From: Achatina immaculata | Taxonomy: Eukaryota > Mollusca > Gastropoda > Stylommatophora > Achatinidae | Reading direction: 5' to 3' | Length of the DNA: 64,000 bases | Assembly (NCBI GenBank): GCA_009760885.1 | Contig: CM019715.1 | Span: 21,225,003-21,289,002, forward strand | Part shown: piece after piece, positions 33,086 to 44,649 of the stretch | Position numbering within the stretch: the stretch's first letter is position 1 | How the letters are laid out: every line of letters starts with the position of its first letter | Made by a program: the position numbers and the translations under genes | Notes under the pieces: generated by a model | The model's database searches: none | The model's input: the letters and a program-made list of their open reading frames with translations, nothing else | Told to the model about the DNA's origin: nothing

Positions 33086-33117
33086 TCAGCAATTTCTGGT
33101 TTTCAATAATAAAGCTT

Positions 33118-34192
33118 TAATTTGCCTGGCTGACTGAGTGGTTAGTTTGCCTAAACGACTGAGTGATTAGTTTGCCTGACTGATTGTGTAATTAGTTTGC
33201 CTGGCTGACTGAGTGGTTAATTTGCCTGGCTTACTGAGTGGTTAGTTTGTCCGGCTTACTGAGTAATTAGTTTGCCTGGCTGACTGAGTGGTTAGTTTGC
33301 CTGGCTTACTGAGTGGTTAGTTTGTCTGGCTTACTGAGTGGTTAGTTTGTCCGGCTTACTGAGTAATTAGTTTGCCTGGCTGACTGAGTGGTTAGTTTGC
33401 CTGGCTTACTGAGTGGTTAGTTTGCCTGGCTTACTGAGTGGTTAGTTTGCCTGGCTTACTGAGTGGTTAGTTTGCCTGGCTTACTGAGTGGTTAGTTTGT
33501 CCGGCTTACTGAGTAATTAGTTTGCCTGGCTGACTGAGTGGTTAGTTTGCCTGGCTTACTGAGTGGTTAGTTTGTCCGGCTTACTGAGTAATTAGTTTGC
33601 CTGGCTGACTGAGTGGTTAGTTTGCCTGGCTTACTGAGTGGTTAGTTTGCCTGGCTTACTGAGTGGTTAGTTTGCCTGGCTTACTGAGTGGTTAGTTTGC
33701 CTGGCTTACTGAGTGGTTAGTTTGTCCGGCTTACTGAGTAATTAGTTTGCCTGGCTGACTGAGTGTTTAGTTTGCCTGGCTTACTGAGTGGTTAGTTTGT
33801 CCGGCTTACTGAGTAATTAGTTTGTCTGGCTGACTGAGTGTTTAGTTTGCCTGGCTGACTGTGTAGTTAGTTTGCCTGGCTGACTGAGTGATTAGTTTGC
33901 CTGGCTGACTGAGTGTTTAGTTTGCCTGGCTGACTGTGTAGTTAGTTTGCCTGGCTGACTGTGTAGTTAGTTTGCCTGGCTGACTGAGTGATTAGTTTGC
34001 CTGGCTGACTGAGTGTTTAGTTTGCCTGGCTGACTGTGTAGTTAGTTTACCTGGCTGACTGTGTAGTTAGTTTGCCTGGCTGACTGAGTGGTTAGTTTGT
34101 CCGGCTTACTGAGTAATTAGTTTGCCTGGCTGACTGTGTAGTTAGTTTGCCTGGCTGACTGAGTGATTAGTTTGCCTGGCTGACTGAGTGGT
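33118..34192 (+). repeat. Minisatellite, 25-bp unit, about 43 copies, derived from a SINE head
   Basis: Unit GCCTGGCTGACTGAGTGGTT then AGTTT, with variants CTTACTGAGTGG, TCCGGCTTACTGAGTAATTA and CTGACTGTGTAGTTA in recurring three-unit patterns. The unit equals the tRNA-like head of SINE family B, and the array ends exactly at a headless family B body (34193). Confidence 0.93.
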
Positions 34193-34378
34193 CATGAGCC
34201 TCAAAAAATAGGTACCGGAGAAATCTGGGAAGGAAAGTACGGCCAGGCATGATACTGACCACACGCTTCCATGTGCTGAAGGTCTTGGAAATACGAGCCT
34301 AACGCGTTATCCCTAATACGCCTTAATGGCACGGAAACGGGGGCCTTTACCTTTACCTTTACCTTTAACAAAACTGGT
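34193..34378 (+). mobile_element. tRNA-derived SINE, family B body
   Basis: Body GGCATGATACTGACCACACG, TGCTGAAGGTCTTGGAAATA and TATCCCTAATACGCCTTAAT with tail (TTTACC)n at 34349-34372. Its 5' head is the terminal unit of the preceding array. Confidence 0.8.
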
Positions 34379-35150
34379 TTTGCTGTGAAATAAAACTGTT
34401 ACTCGAGATGTATTCAAGAATGTGATATGGGGGCAAAATAATGCAGGAACTTGGTCCGTGTTTCATTTACATTTCTAACTCAGAGCTTTGTCACCACAGA
34501 TTTTCCTCCACTGACGGATTAATTTTAATCACTGCCTGGGCCTAGAGGCTAGACTTAGTAAGGCCCACCCCCATCCCACCCCACCACGCCCCCTCTAACC
34601 CATATAGTTGGTGTTATCAAACAAAATTCATATAACAATAGTATGTATTTTGCAGGGTTTTTTCCCTTGACACCGGGCCACCTTCCCTTCAGGGGGCCCC
34701 CCTAGACTTAAGCCCTCTCATCCTAATAGATAATCCGCCGTTGTCTTCCTCTTCTTCTGACAAATTTCAAAACTGCCAACGAAACTTATGTCAGAGAAAA
34801 AGACATCACATTAACAGACATTTAGTGCAGACATCAGAAAAAAAAAATGTCTGCTATATTATGCTGGTCCTGATATAAATCAGACACTGGTTCGTTGAGA
34901 TAAATGAGACAAAAATGTTCAGTGGGGGTAAACTTCATAAATATCACTGAATTGCCGCGACAAATAATAATGATAATAAATATATTCATGAACCACAAGG
35001 GCTGATAGGAGGAGGCTAGAAGTTTACAGAATTGAGTGGTCGGAAGCAGCAGGCAGCCATTATTTGTTTGCTTGTTCAACGGGCTAAGAGAGACTTACCA
35101 TCTTCTGCCGGTCCATACACTTTAATCAAATGTGAAATTTGTGAACCTCA
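34379..35150 (+). other. No recognisable feature
   Basis: Apparently single-copy, with CCCACC-rich patch at 34564-34600. Nothing supportable. Confidence 0.4.
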
Positions 35151-35154
35151 TAGT

Positions 35155-36078
35155 CGCAAAACACCCTGACCATCCAGATTGGGGGATGGAAACATGACCC
35201 TCCAGGTTGGGGGTTGGGGCCCTGACCATCCAGGTTGAGGGATGGAGCCCTGATCATCCAGGTTTGGGGATGGAGCCCTGACCATCCAGGTTGGGGGATG
35301 GAGCCCTGACCATCCAGGTTGGGGGATGGAGCCCTGACCATCCAGATTGGGGGATGGAGCCCTGACCATCCAGGTTTGGGGATGGAACCCTGACCATCCA
35401 GGTTTGGGGATGGAGCCCTGACCCCTCCAGGTTTGGGGATGGAACCCTGACCCCTCCAGGTTTGGGGATGGAGCCCTGACCCCTCCAGGTTGGGGGATGG
35501 AGCCCTGACCCCTCCAGGTTTGGGGATGGAGCCCTGACCCCTCCAGGTTTGGGGATGGAACCCTGACCTTCCAGATTGTTTGATGGAACCCTGACCATCC
35601 AGGTTGATTGATGGAACCCTGACCCTCCAGTTTGGTTGATGGAACCCTGACCATCCAGTTTGGGGGATGGAACCCTGACCCTCCAGATTAGGGGGATGGA
35701 ACCCTGACCCCTCCAGATTAGGGGATGGAACCCTGACCCCTCCAGGTTGGTTGATGGAACCCTGACCCTCCAGTTTGAGGGGATGGAACCCTGACCCTCC
35801 AGTTTGAGGGGATGGAACCCTGACCCTCCAGTTTGAGGGGATGGAACCCTGACCCTCCAGTTTGAGGGGATGGAACCCTGACCCTCCAGATTGGGGGGAA
35901 TGGAACCCTGACCATCCAGGTTGTTTGATGGAACCCTGACCCTCCAGTTTGAGGGGATGGAACCCTGACCCTCCAGATTGGGGGGATGGAATCCTGACCC
36001 GCCAGGTTGGTTGATGGAACCCTGACCCTTCAGGTTGGTTGATGGAACCCTGATCCCTCCAGGTTGGGGGATGGAGCA
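35155..36078 (+). repeat. Minisatellite, 29-31-bp unit, about 31 copies
   Basis: Unit GGATGGAGCCCTGACCATCC then AGGTTGGGG; two subfamilies, one with CATCCAGGTTGGGG (left) and one with CCTCCAGTTTGAGG (right). Strong strand bias. Long minus-strand frames are repeat artefacts. Confidence 0.93.
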
Positions 36079-36315
36079 TAGGGCCAACGACCTCATCTCC
36101 GTTAAAAAAAAAATTAGTGTTACAAAACAGATAAAGAAGCTCCAAGGGGTAGACCAAGATAGAGATAGAGAGACAACACAGAAGAGAATATAAATGAATG
36201 TCACCAAGCAGAAAGAGAAGATTAGGAATAGAGAGGAATGGAGGTGTACTATATCTGCGGCAATGAGCCATAATGGCTCTGAAAGCTGAAGATGAAGAGG
36301 AATTGCTGCAAAACG
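36068..36315 (+). mobile_element. R4 repeat end plus type F LINE remnant
   Basis: GGGCCAACGACCTCATCTCC then an A-run and GTGTTACAAAACAG (R4), followed by broken EAPRGRPR, RDNTEENINE-like and GNEP-like type F C-terminal sequence ending AATGGCTCTGAAAGCTGA. Confidence 0.6.
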
Positions 36316-36539
36316 TCATAAATACAGTTGATGTATTATATTATTAAGTTATCAACCCGTGCTGTTGTAATTCTACAGTATAAAATAAACATTGCTAATG
36401 TTTCCAGCAAATGAATCAAAGAATTAATGTTTCCAGCAAATTATACTTTTTTTCCTCAAAGAAACTACCTACATTGACTGCGGGCCGTGGGCCAGATATG
36501 TTAGTAGAAAAGGCATTACATTAACAGGCACGGCCCGAG

Positions 36540-36885
36540 GGTCAAGGGTTGCTCTTCAGTTAGTCAGTCACTTGCATGTCCCTTGCGGGACTTTGCCTCC
36601 CTAACAGCTCTCCTGTAGGTTTCTCGTTGTAAGCAAGATGCTCTGCTTCTGATGCATCCATTCGCAGATTATCAACGATGTCTTTGAGCCATCTTCGCCT
36701 TGGTCTTCCTCTCTTTCTTTTTCCCATTATGTACCCTTCCAAGATGGTCTTCTCTAAATTCTCATGACGTTTAATGTGTCCAAAATATTTATGTTTTCTC
36801 TGTTTAATCCTCTTTACTAGCCAGCCTTCTTCAATATTAAGTTCTTGTAGTATGGATACATTGTAGTATGAGTTGGTCTTACGTG
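36540..36885 (-). mobile_element. Non-LTR retrotransposon C-terminal fragment, type A
   Basis: Minus strand: LQELNIEEGWLVKRIKQ-like, YFGHIKRHEN-like, MEGYIMGKRKRGRPRRRWL, KDIVDNLRMDAS then a frameshift and QSPARDMQ. Confidence 0.82.
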
Positions 36886-37587
36886 TCCTAAATAAATAGC
36901 AAAACTTCTATCTCCGTGCTGGCAAAAACAAAGATTTACAAATCAAAATATTTGATTGACTATTATTTCTCTAGGCGCCTAGAAATCTTGCTGCTCTACT
37001 GGCATACCTGTCTTATCTCTACCTCTAGAACTCTTTCGACCAGGTGGCGGGAAGAAGGTATGCAAAAGATGACAACGGACTCAAAGACACTCCTTCCCTG
37101 TGGTTTCTAATTGCTATTTCAAACAGTGCTTCGACAGTTCTGCCTAATCCACGCTAAGACCGGGGGCGTGACTCGTGCGCAGAAATATGCGCGTGGGTTT
37201 CATCCGCGTCTTCCTGAAGCGGAAGTGACTTCTTCGACCCCTGACCTTAGATCTGGTTGCTGTCAAAGTGTTAGTTTCTGGGGAGGGGGGAATAGTGTAC
37301 ATTTGTGTTAGCAGGTGTCCTATGACAACATCGTGGTCGGAGCTCCCACCCATTCAGATCTGATGCTCAGCTTCTATCAGTGACTGATGATTTCCGGTTA
37401 CATAAACTTGAGGGCTTGCGTTCCTGATTCTATGGTGTAGGTCTTCAGCCTTCTGGAATAAAATGAGTGCATTCCACTGGCTTGTTTGAAGAGTGGGCAT
37501 GGCCATGTTTCTCTCTAGATTCCGCCATTTTAATGGCCACATTAACCTGATTAAAGAATCAAAACAGCCTGTTTCTAGGTATTCAGA
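36886..37587 (+). other. No recognisable feature
   Basis: Moderately GC-rich around 37130-37290 (GGGGGCGTGACTCGTGCGCA). No conserved frame recognised. Confidence 0.4.
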
Positions 37588-37670
37588 AGCCCCGAAGGGG
37601 AGTAAGATAGGGTCTTGGCCAGTTCTTGTTCGTTAACTCTAATAACTATATGCCCTGCTGTAACTTAACG
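37588..37670 (+). mobile_element. R330 repeat, diverged 3' fragment
   Basis: AGGGTCTTGGCCAGTTCTTG and TTCGTTAACTCTAATAACTA match the end of R330 loosely. Confidence 0.5.
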
Positions 37671-37844
37671 TCTTGCTCTCAGATTTTATACATCGACTTT
37701 GATCTCTTTTTTTTATAGGTAAGCAAAGATGTATGGCCCAGTTTTACACCTGCCTGTCTTTCATGGAGGATACCAAAAAAAAAAAAGCCAAGTGTTTCAC
37801 TTTTCATCAATTTTTCGTGTTTTTAATCTGTTGCGTTGTTTTAG

Positions 37845-38060
37845 TTTCTGGTGCTTGAGAAAGGCTTTTTGGCCGAAATATTGGATTGTCATTTACATAT
37901 TCATTTACACGTACTCATCTTACTTTCTGTCACACTTGTTCTTGTCAACTTTCCTCTTCTTTCTATCTATCTATCTTTTTTTTTTTTTTTTTTGTAAAAC
38001 TGAATCATGCTACAGTAGAACTAATTTTACTGCAGTCGTCATTTCTTTGATTTCGCTTAA
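37845..38060 (-). mobile_element. Interspersed repeat R2, copy 2
   Basis: Reverse-complement match to 11300-11530; includes AAGGCTTTTTGGCCGAAATA and GTCATTTCTTTGAT. Confidence 0.5.
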
Positions 38061-38136
38061 GTTCGGTCGAGTAAACTCTTTATGAACTAGACATTCGGAT
38101 GTTCTGTATGTGAAGCATATCTACCCAATCTGTGAA

Positions 38137-38137
<1 letters not shown>

Positions 38138-38198
<61 letters not shown>

Positions 38199-38459
38199 AG
38201 ATGGACATATGTTGGTCACTTGATGAGAAGAAATGATCAGAGAATCCCAAAACAAGCTATCAAGTGGAACACAACAGGCCGAAGAAAAAGAGGCAGACCG
38301 CGTGAAACTCTGAAGAGGACATTATTAAGAGAGGCCAAATTAACAGGCATAAAATCCTTTGATGAGGTTTAAAAACCCGCCGAAGACAGGAAAAATTGGC
38401 GAACTACTTTGCGAGCCCTATGTGACGTTTAACGGCACAGGAAGGATATAAGATATAAG

Positions 38460-38495
<36 letters not shown>

Positions 38496-38497
38496 TT

Positions 38498-38535
<38 letters not shown>

Positions 38536-38542
38536 ACAGATT

Positions 38543-38582
<40 letters not shown>
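38138..38582 (+). mobile_element. Type B LINE fragment inside (TA)n
   Basis: (TA)n at 38138-38196, then open RRWTYVGHLMRRNDQRIPKQ, TTGRRKRGRPRETLKRTLLR and KLTGIKSFDEV to a stop, broken TTLRALCDV-type end and TATAAGATA, then (TA)n tracts again (38462-38582) separated by CAGATTGGA. Confidence 0.88.
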
Positions 38583-38584
<2 letters not shown>

Positions 38585-38779
38585 CACATTCTCGTACTTG
38601 GAAAGGTAGATTTCACTTAAACAATGAAGCAGGAGTAATTACTGTACATTATAGAGAAAACAGAGAAAAAATTACTGAAATATTTTTTTAAACGGACATA
38701 AATGCATGCTCATAAATATACAATGTGTGTTTTAAAAAAATTCTATAAAAATATAAGTGCTCATCTGAGAACATTTTAA

Positions 38780-39180
38780 ACTCTGTCCCCTTCAAAGTAA
38801 TCCCATCTACTGTCAATTCATCGTTCAGAAAGTTTCTTCCATTGTTGGAGTGCGACTTGAAACACACTTTCTATTAAGGCGCGCAGTTCACAAATCGTTT
38901 TTAAAAAAAAGATCTTCTCTATTTTTGTTTTTTTTTTTGTGTTTTTTTTTTTGGAAACGTCGTCCTTTAAAAGTGGTTTCAAGTTTGGGAAACATAAAAA
39001 GTCTGCTCGAACTAAATCCGGAGAATAGGGTGGATGGGGCATAACGGATGTCTGATGTGCCAGATACATGCGGATGAAGAGCGACACGTGAGCCGAAGTA
39101 TTGTTGTGGTGCAGCATCCAAGTCTGATTTTCTCACAATTCAAGCCTCCTCAAGCTTCTCCGGAATGCGCTAAAAATTCC
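38780..39180 (-). pseudogene. Mariner transposase C-terminal relic, copy 1
   Basis: Minus strand reads MLHHNNTSAHVSLFIRMYLA, VMPHPPYSPDLVRADFLCFP and FQVALQQWKKLSER, the order of mariner transposases (HDNA, PYSPDL, W-K). The HDN catalytic Asp is replaced by Asn, and an A/T-run interrupts the frame. Confidence 0.82.
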
Positions 39181-39497
39181 TGGTACAATTGTTTTGCATC
39201 TAACCACGTGGTACATATTCATAGTGGAAAATGCACACACACACACATACTTTTTTCCTCAAGCTCCTTCATTGTCACTTTGTCACCGATCCGACTAGCA
39301 GCTTGTGCACGTGCTCACTTCAGTGGATGTAGCTCGATGACCAATGCTCATAGCAGAACGAGACAAATATCAATATGTTGTCAAGACCTACAGTCATCTG
39401 CACTCAGTAGTTTCACTGCCCATTCTGTGTCATTTGGCGCACTGTTTAAAAAATTCGCTATTTTTTAAACATTTAAAAATGCTTCACATGCACATAT

Positions 39498-39752
39498 AGT
39501 AAAGGTAACCCTGTCATACCTTAAAGGCACATAGGGATATGGTGTTAGTGCCCATATTTTCCTTGACCTGTCAGCACACTGGAGGGTGACATGGTCAGTA
39601 TCACGCCTGGCTGCCTTTTCCTTCCCCAACCCCAAAAGAAGTCGGGTACCCATTTCTACAGCTGGGTGACTGGGGTGCCGCCGGCGGGATTCGAACCCCC
39701 GACCTTCGCCATGAGAGACCAGTGCACTAACCACTTCGCCACTCAGACACCC
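39498..39752 (-). mobile_element. tRNA-derived SINE, family A (inside duplication copy 1)
   Basis: Minus-strand A box TGGCGAAGTGG (39731-39741), B box GGTTCGAATCC (39687-39697), full body, TTACC tail. Confidence 0.87.
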
Positions 39753-40019
39753 ACATGCACATATAAATGCTCATAAATACATAAATTATACATACATGAG
39801 CATACGTTCCCACATGTATGCATGTAAACAGACAGACAGGCACTACTGGGTAGGTATGAGAGCACATTATATTTAGGAGTTAGGCAGGTAAACATGCAGC
39901 TAAGCAGTTGAGAATGTTAAGCTGGTAGGTGTATATTTTAGTAGGTAGATGAATGTATACGTATGTTGGTAGTTACCACTTAAGTAAGTAGGTATGAAGG
40001 TAGCTAAGTATTAAGATGA

Positions 40020-40240
40020 AAACGTGTAGGTAGATTAATGTAAGAGGTAGTTAGGTAGCTAGATAGGTAGGTATGTATGAAAGTAGATAAGGAGTATGCA
40101 GGCAGATAGGTAAATACTATGTAGGTAGGCAGGTAGGTAGATAGTACGTAGGTAGGATAGGTAGTAGGTAGCTAGGTAGACACGTAGGTAGAAAGTACGT
40201 AGGTAGGATAGGTGGTAGGTAGGTAGATAGATAGGTAGGC
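40020..40240 (+). repeat. GTAG-rich simple repeat (copy 1)
   Basis: Degenerate (GTAG)n/(ATAG)n with CACGTAGGTAGAAAGTACGT segments; duplicated at 42390-42604. Confidence 0.85.
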
Positions 40241-40244
40241 ATGT

Positions 40245-40556
40245 TGTTATTGTTGTTGTTGGTGTTCGTCCATCGTCTTCGATGATGACCCACAGATTCA
40301 TCTTAGTCAAAGTAAGGAGAGGTGTGTCCGTGCGTGACCAACTACCCCTATATGAGCTCTAAAAGTTTAGCTACACAAGGAACATGTCCAGATTCAGTTG
40401 TGGGTGTCTGTGCTGCCTTGGCTTTTCGTATTGCGCGTTTGTGCTGGGCACTTTCAATTCTTAAGCGCTCTGCTCTCTGAGCATCCAGGGTGGTTAAAAG
40501 CCCTCCATGATGGGTGGACTTGTGCTATGCCCTCCCAAGAATTTATGTCTATCCCA
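40245..40556 (-). mobile_element. Type G LINE 3' end (copy 1, truncated)
   Basis: Duplicate of 42608-42918: minus strand EGIAQVHPSWRAFNH-type coding end and 3' UTR. Fused at 40557 to reverse transcriptase sequence of an earlier domain, skipping the intervening part. Confidence 0.75.
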
Positions 40557-40882
40557 AAGTTTCTGGTGTTGTACACAATCAAATGCCTTTGAGTAGTCTA
40601 TAAAGGATAAATATAGATTCACATTAAATTCTCTGCATTTCTCTATTATTAATCTTAGATTGAATATATGATCTCTAGATCCTCTTCCTTGCCTGAAACC
40701 AGCTTGGACCATATTGACTTCTTCTTCTATTTTCTTTCGAAGTCTACCCATTATGATTTTTAACAGAATTTTACTGGCATGACTAATCAGGGCAACAGTT
40801 CTGTAGTTGGTACTGACCTCTGCCTCACACTCTTCCCCAGTGTTAAAATTAGATCTATCTGGCCTGGAGGCGTCACCACCAG

Positions 40883-40885
<3 letters not shown>
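40557..40885 (-). mobile_element. Reverse transcriptase domain fragment (LINE)
   Basis: Minus strand: NYRTVALISHASKILLKII, VQAGFRQGRGSRDHIFNLR and NLYLSFIDYSKAFDCV, i.e. the RT fingers to domain A. It begins at a (TA)n tract at 40886-40922 and ends abruptly at the duplication boundary. Confidence 0.88.
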
Positions 40886-40925
<40 letters not shown>

Positions 40926-41119
40926 CACATTCTCGTGCTTGGAAAGGTGGATTTCACTTAAACAATGAAGCAGGAGTAATTACTGTACATTATAGAGAAA
41001 ACAGAGAAAAAATTACTGAAATATTTTTTAAAATGGACATAAATGCATGCTCATAAATATACAATGTGTGTTTTAAAAAAATTCTATAAAAATATAAGTG
41101 CTCATATGAGAACATTTTA

Positions 41120-41520
41120 AACTCTGTACCCTTCAAAGTATTCCCATCTACTGTCAATTCATCGTTCAGAAAGTTTCTTCCATTGTTGGAGTGCGACTTG
41201 AAACGCACTTTCTATTAAGGCGCGCAGTTCACAAATCGTATTTTTTAAAAAAATCTTGTCTATTTTTGTTTTTTTTTTTGTGTTTTTTTTTAAACGTCGT
41301 CCTTTAAAAGTGGTTTCAAGTTTGGGAAACATAAAAAGTCTGTTCGAACTAAATCCGGAGAATAGGGTGGATGGGGCATAACGGATGTCTGATGTGCCAG
41401 ATACATGCGGATGAAGAACGACGCGTGAGCCGAAGTATTGTTGTGGTGCAGCATCCAAGTCTGATTTTCTCACAATTCAAGCCTCCTCAAGCTTCTCCGG
41501 AATGCGCTAAAAATTCCTGG
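41120..41520 (-). pseudogene. Mariner transposase C-terminal relic, copy 2
   Basis: Same relic as 38780-39180, with shared decay (A/T-run insert, YFGSRVVLHPHVSGTSD frame), so it decayed before the duplication. Confidence 0.8.
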
Positions 41521-41860
41521 TACAATTGTTTTGCATCTAACCACGTGGTACATATTCATAGTGGAAAATGCGTTAAAATTTAACACACATGCACACACAC
41601 ACACACACATACTTTTTTCCTCAAGCTCCTTCATTGTCACTTTGTCACCGATCCGACTAGCAGCTTGTGCACGTGCTCACTTCAGTTGATGTAGCTCGAT
41701 GACCAATTCTCATAGCAGAACGAGACAAATATCAATATGTTGTCAAGACCTACGGTCATCTGCACTCAGTAGTTTCACTGCGCCCTCTGTGTCATTTGGC
41801 GCACTGTTTAAAAAATTCGCTATTTTTTAAACATTTAAAAATGCTTCACATGCACATATA

Positions 41861-42115
41861 GTAAAGGTAACCCTGTCATACCTTAAAGGCACATAGGGAT
41901 ATGGTGTTAGTGCCCATATTTTTCCTTGACCTGTCAGCACACTGGAGGGTGATATGGTCAGTATCACGCCTGGCTGCCTTTTCCTTCCCCAACTCCAGAA
42001 GAAGTCGGGTACCCATTTCTGCAGCTGGGTGACTGGGGTGCCGCCGGCGGGATTCGAACCCCCGACCTTCGCCATGAGAGACCAGTGCACTAACCACTTC
42101 GCCACTCAGACACCC
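41861..42115 (-). mobile_element. tRNA-derived SINE, family A (inside duplication copy 2)
   Basis: Same A and B boxes as copy 1; differs at a few positions (for example GCAGCTGGG for ACAGCTGGG). Confidence 0.87.
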
Positions 42116-42389
42116 ACATGCACATATAAATGCTCATAAATACATACATTATACATACATGAGCATACGTTCTCACATGTATGCATGTAAACAGACAGAC
42201 AGGCACTACTGGGTAGGTATGAGAGCACATTATATTTAGGAGTTAGGCAGGTAAACATGCAGCTAAGCAGTTGAGAATGTTAAGCTGGTAGGTGTATATT
42301 TTAGTAGGTAGATGAATGTATACGTATGTTGGTAGTTAGCACTTAAGTAGGTAGGTATGAAGGTAGCTAAGTATTAAGATAAAAACGTG

Positions 42390-42604
42390 TAGGTAGATTA
42401 ATGTAAGAGGTAGGTAGGTAGCTAGATAGGTAGGTATGTATGAAAGTAGATAAGGAGTATGCAGGCAGATAGGTAAATACTATGTAGGTAGGCAGGTAGG
42501 TAGATAGTACGTAGGTAGGATAGGTAGTAGGTAGCTAGGTAGACACGTAGGTAGAAAGTACGTAGGTAGGATAGGTGGTAGGTAGGTAGATAGATAGGTA
42601 GGCA
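42390..42604 (+). repeat. GTAG-rich simple repeat (copy 2)
   Basis: Duplicate of 40020-40240. Confidence 0.85.
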
Positions 42605-42607
42605 TGT

Positions 42608-43085
42608 TGTTATTGTTGTTGTTGGTGTTCGTCCATCGTCTTCGATGATGACCCACAGATTCATCTTAGTCAAAGTAAGGAGAGGTGTGTCCGTGCGTGA
42701 CCAACTACCCCTATATGAGCTCTAAAAGTTTAGCTACACAAGGAACATGTCCAGATTCAGTTGTGGGTGTCTGTGCTGCCTTGGCTTTTCGTATTGCGCG
42801 TTTGTGCTGGGCACTTTCAATTCTTAAGCGCTCTGCTCTCTGAGCATCCAGGGTGGTTAAAAGCCCTCCATGATGGGTGGACTTGTGCTATGCCCTCCCA
42901 AGAATTTATGTCTATCCCGAAGGCTTTGAGTGAGATTTTGAGCGAACCATTGTAACGCCTTTTTTGCCCTCCAGATTTCCGTTTTCTGTTCAGTAGTTTC
43001 CCATAAAGGAGTTGTTTGGGCAGTCGAGTGTTACTCATTCTGACTACGTGCCCTGTCCATCGAATTTGCGCCTTTCGAAGCACGT
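42608..43085 (-). mobile_element. Non-LTR retrotransposon C-terminal part, type G
   Basis: Minus strand: LRKAQIRWTGHVVRMSNTRL, PKQLLYGKLLNRKRKSGGQK and LKISLKAFGIDINSWEGIA, a WxGHVxRM...KR domain with the usual C-terminal spacing, followed by a 3' UTR ending near GTTGTTATTGTTGTTG. Confidence 0.8.
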
Positions 43086-43400
43086 AGGTAAATAGGTTGG
43101 TAGGCAGGTATGTAGGCATTCAGATAGGTAGGCAGTATGTGGGTAAGTAGTAGGTAGATAGGTAGTAAGCAGGTAGATAGTATTAAGTAGTAGATATGTA
43201 GTAGGTAGTAGTAGATAGGTAGTAGGTAGTAGTAGATAGGTAGTATGTAGTAGTAGATAGGTAGTAGGTAGTGGTAGATAGGTAGTAGGTAGTAGTAGAT
43301 AGGTAGTAGGTAGTAGTAGATAGGTAATAGGTAGTAGTAGATAGGTAGTAGGTGGTGGCTAAGTAGGTAGGTAGGTAGGTAGGTAAATAGCAGTTAGGTA
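43083..43400 (+). repeat. GTAG/GTAGTAGTAGATAG simple repeat
   Basis: Units of GTAGTAGGTAGTAGTAGATA with length variants. Confidence 0.88.
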
Positions 43401-43404
43401 TGTA

Positions 43405-44014
43405 GGTTAGTGGAGGAAGTCATTGAATTTGTATACCTTGGCAGTAGAGTAGTAGAAAATGGAGACAGCACAGAGGACATCAACAGCAGACTTACTAAAG
43501 TAAACCAGGCTTTTGCTATGCTATAGACTATATGGAAATCTAAAAAACTAAGCGTGAAGACGAAAATCAGGATATTTAAGAGTAATGTTCTAAGTGTACT
43601 ACTCTATGGAAGTGAATGCTTGAAAATCACCAAAACCATAGAAAACAAGTTGAATTCTTTCCAGACTAAATGTTTACGAAGAATTAGAAAAATATTTTGA
43701 CCAAACACCATAAGAAATAACATTTTGTTGTCAGAAATGCAGATGAAGCCACTGACAACAATTATTGAGGAAAGACGCTGGCAATGGTTGGGACATGTGC
43801 TCCGAGTGACTGACAACTCACTACCAAAAATAGCACTAAGATGGACACCACAGGGGAACAGAAGTAAGGGTAGACCAAAAGAGACATGGAGAAGAACAAC
43901 AGAAATGATTTTGCGCAATAGAGGGCTCACCTGGGCAAGAGCAGAAAAAAAGGCAAAGGACAGGCATTTGTGGAAAACCCTTGCGGAAGCCCCATGTGCC
44001 CTGGGCACTTAAGG

Positions 44015-44062
<48 letters not shown>

Positions 44063-44065
44063 TAG
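43405..44065 (+). mobile_element. Non-LTR retrotransposon C-terminal part, type C
   Basis: Reads FVYLGSRVVENGDSTEDINS, KIRIFKSNVLSVLLYGSECL, a stop at IFW-type position, then LLSEMQMKPLTTIIEERRWQ, WLGHVLRVTDNSLPKIALRW, GNRSKGRPKETWRRTTEMIL and LAEAPCALGT to stop, then (GA)n at 44017-44060. Best copy of type C. Confidence 0.88.
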
Positions 44066-44182
44066 GTAAGTTGTAGTAGGTAAGTCTGTACGCAGGTAAG
44101 CAGGTAGGTAAGTTGTCACGTAATTAGGTAAATTTTATGATTAGTAAGTATTGTTTTATACTAAGCAAATAGAACATTGTTT

Positions 44183-44455
44183 ACATAAAAGACACCACAG
44201 TAAATAGAACATTACCAACACATAAGACACCACAGTAAATAGAACATTACCAACACATAAGACACCACAGTAAATAGAACATTACCAACACATAAGACAC
44301 CACAGTAAATGGAACACCGCCAACACATAAGACACCACAGTAAATAGAACACCGCCAACACATAAGACACCACAGTAAATAGAACATTGCCAGCACATAA
44401 GACACCACAGTAAACAGAACATTACAAGCACATAAGACACCACATTAAATGAAAG
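44183..44455 (+). repeat. Minisatellite, 35-bp unit, about 7.7 copies
   Basis: Unit AACATTACCAACACATAAGA then CACCACAGTAAATAG. Confidence 0.93.
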
Positions 44456-44649
44456 TCAAAGAAATTATTTTATTATCCGGTTTCAGTTCATACAGATTTC
44501 AGTTCACAATGAAGTGAATGGCATAAGGTTGATGGTACTGATGATACATAACAGTGAATGGCACAAGGTTGATGATATTAATATCTGAGATGATGTAGTT
44601 CCTGATTCTGTGAATGTTTTAATCCAAAACCCTGTAGTCTATCAGCGTT

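Larger units (their letters stand above)
38581..40556 (+). repeat. Segmental duplication, copy 1 (about 2 kb)
   Basis: Nearly identical, with scattered substitutions and small indels, to 40921-42918. Both start at the right edge of a (TA)n tract and end at AATTTATGTCTATCCC. Contents: mariner relic, SINE A, GTAG-rich tract and the 3' end of a type G LINE. Confidence 0.95.
40921..42918 (+). repeat. Segmental duplication, copy 2 (about 2 kb)
   Basis: See copy 1; begins AATTCACATTCTCGTGCTTG. Unlike copy 1, its LINE end continues intact to 43085, so copy 2 retains the ancestral right-hand context. Confidence 0.95.

Noticed and set aside
33118..34192. CRISPR-like regular repeats here and elsewhere
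   Set aside because: Units are head-to-tail without unique spacers, in a eukaryotic genome; these are minisatellites.
35126..36319. 397- and 317-codon minus-strand frames rich in Pro, Gly and Trp
   Set aside because: Readings of the 30-bp minisatellite; no signal peptide, and frames differ only by array phase.
39660..39752. Possible tRNA gene on the minus strand
   Set aside because: Good A and B boxes but it continues into a SINE body and tail, is present in several copies, and does not fold to a clear cloverleaf by eye.
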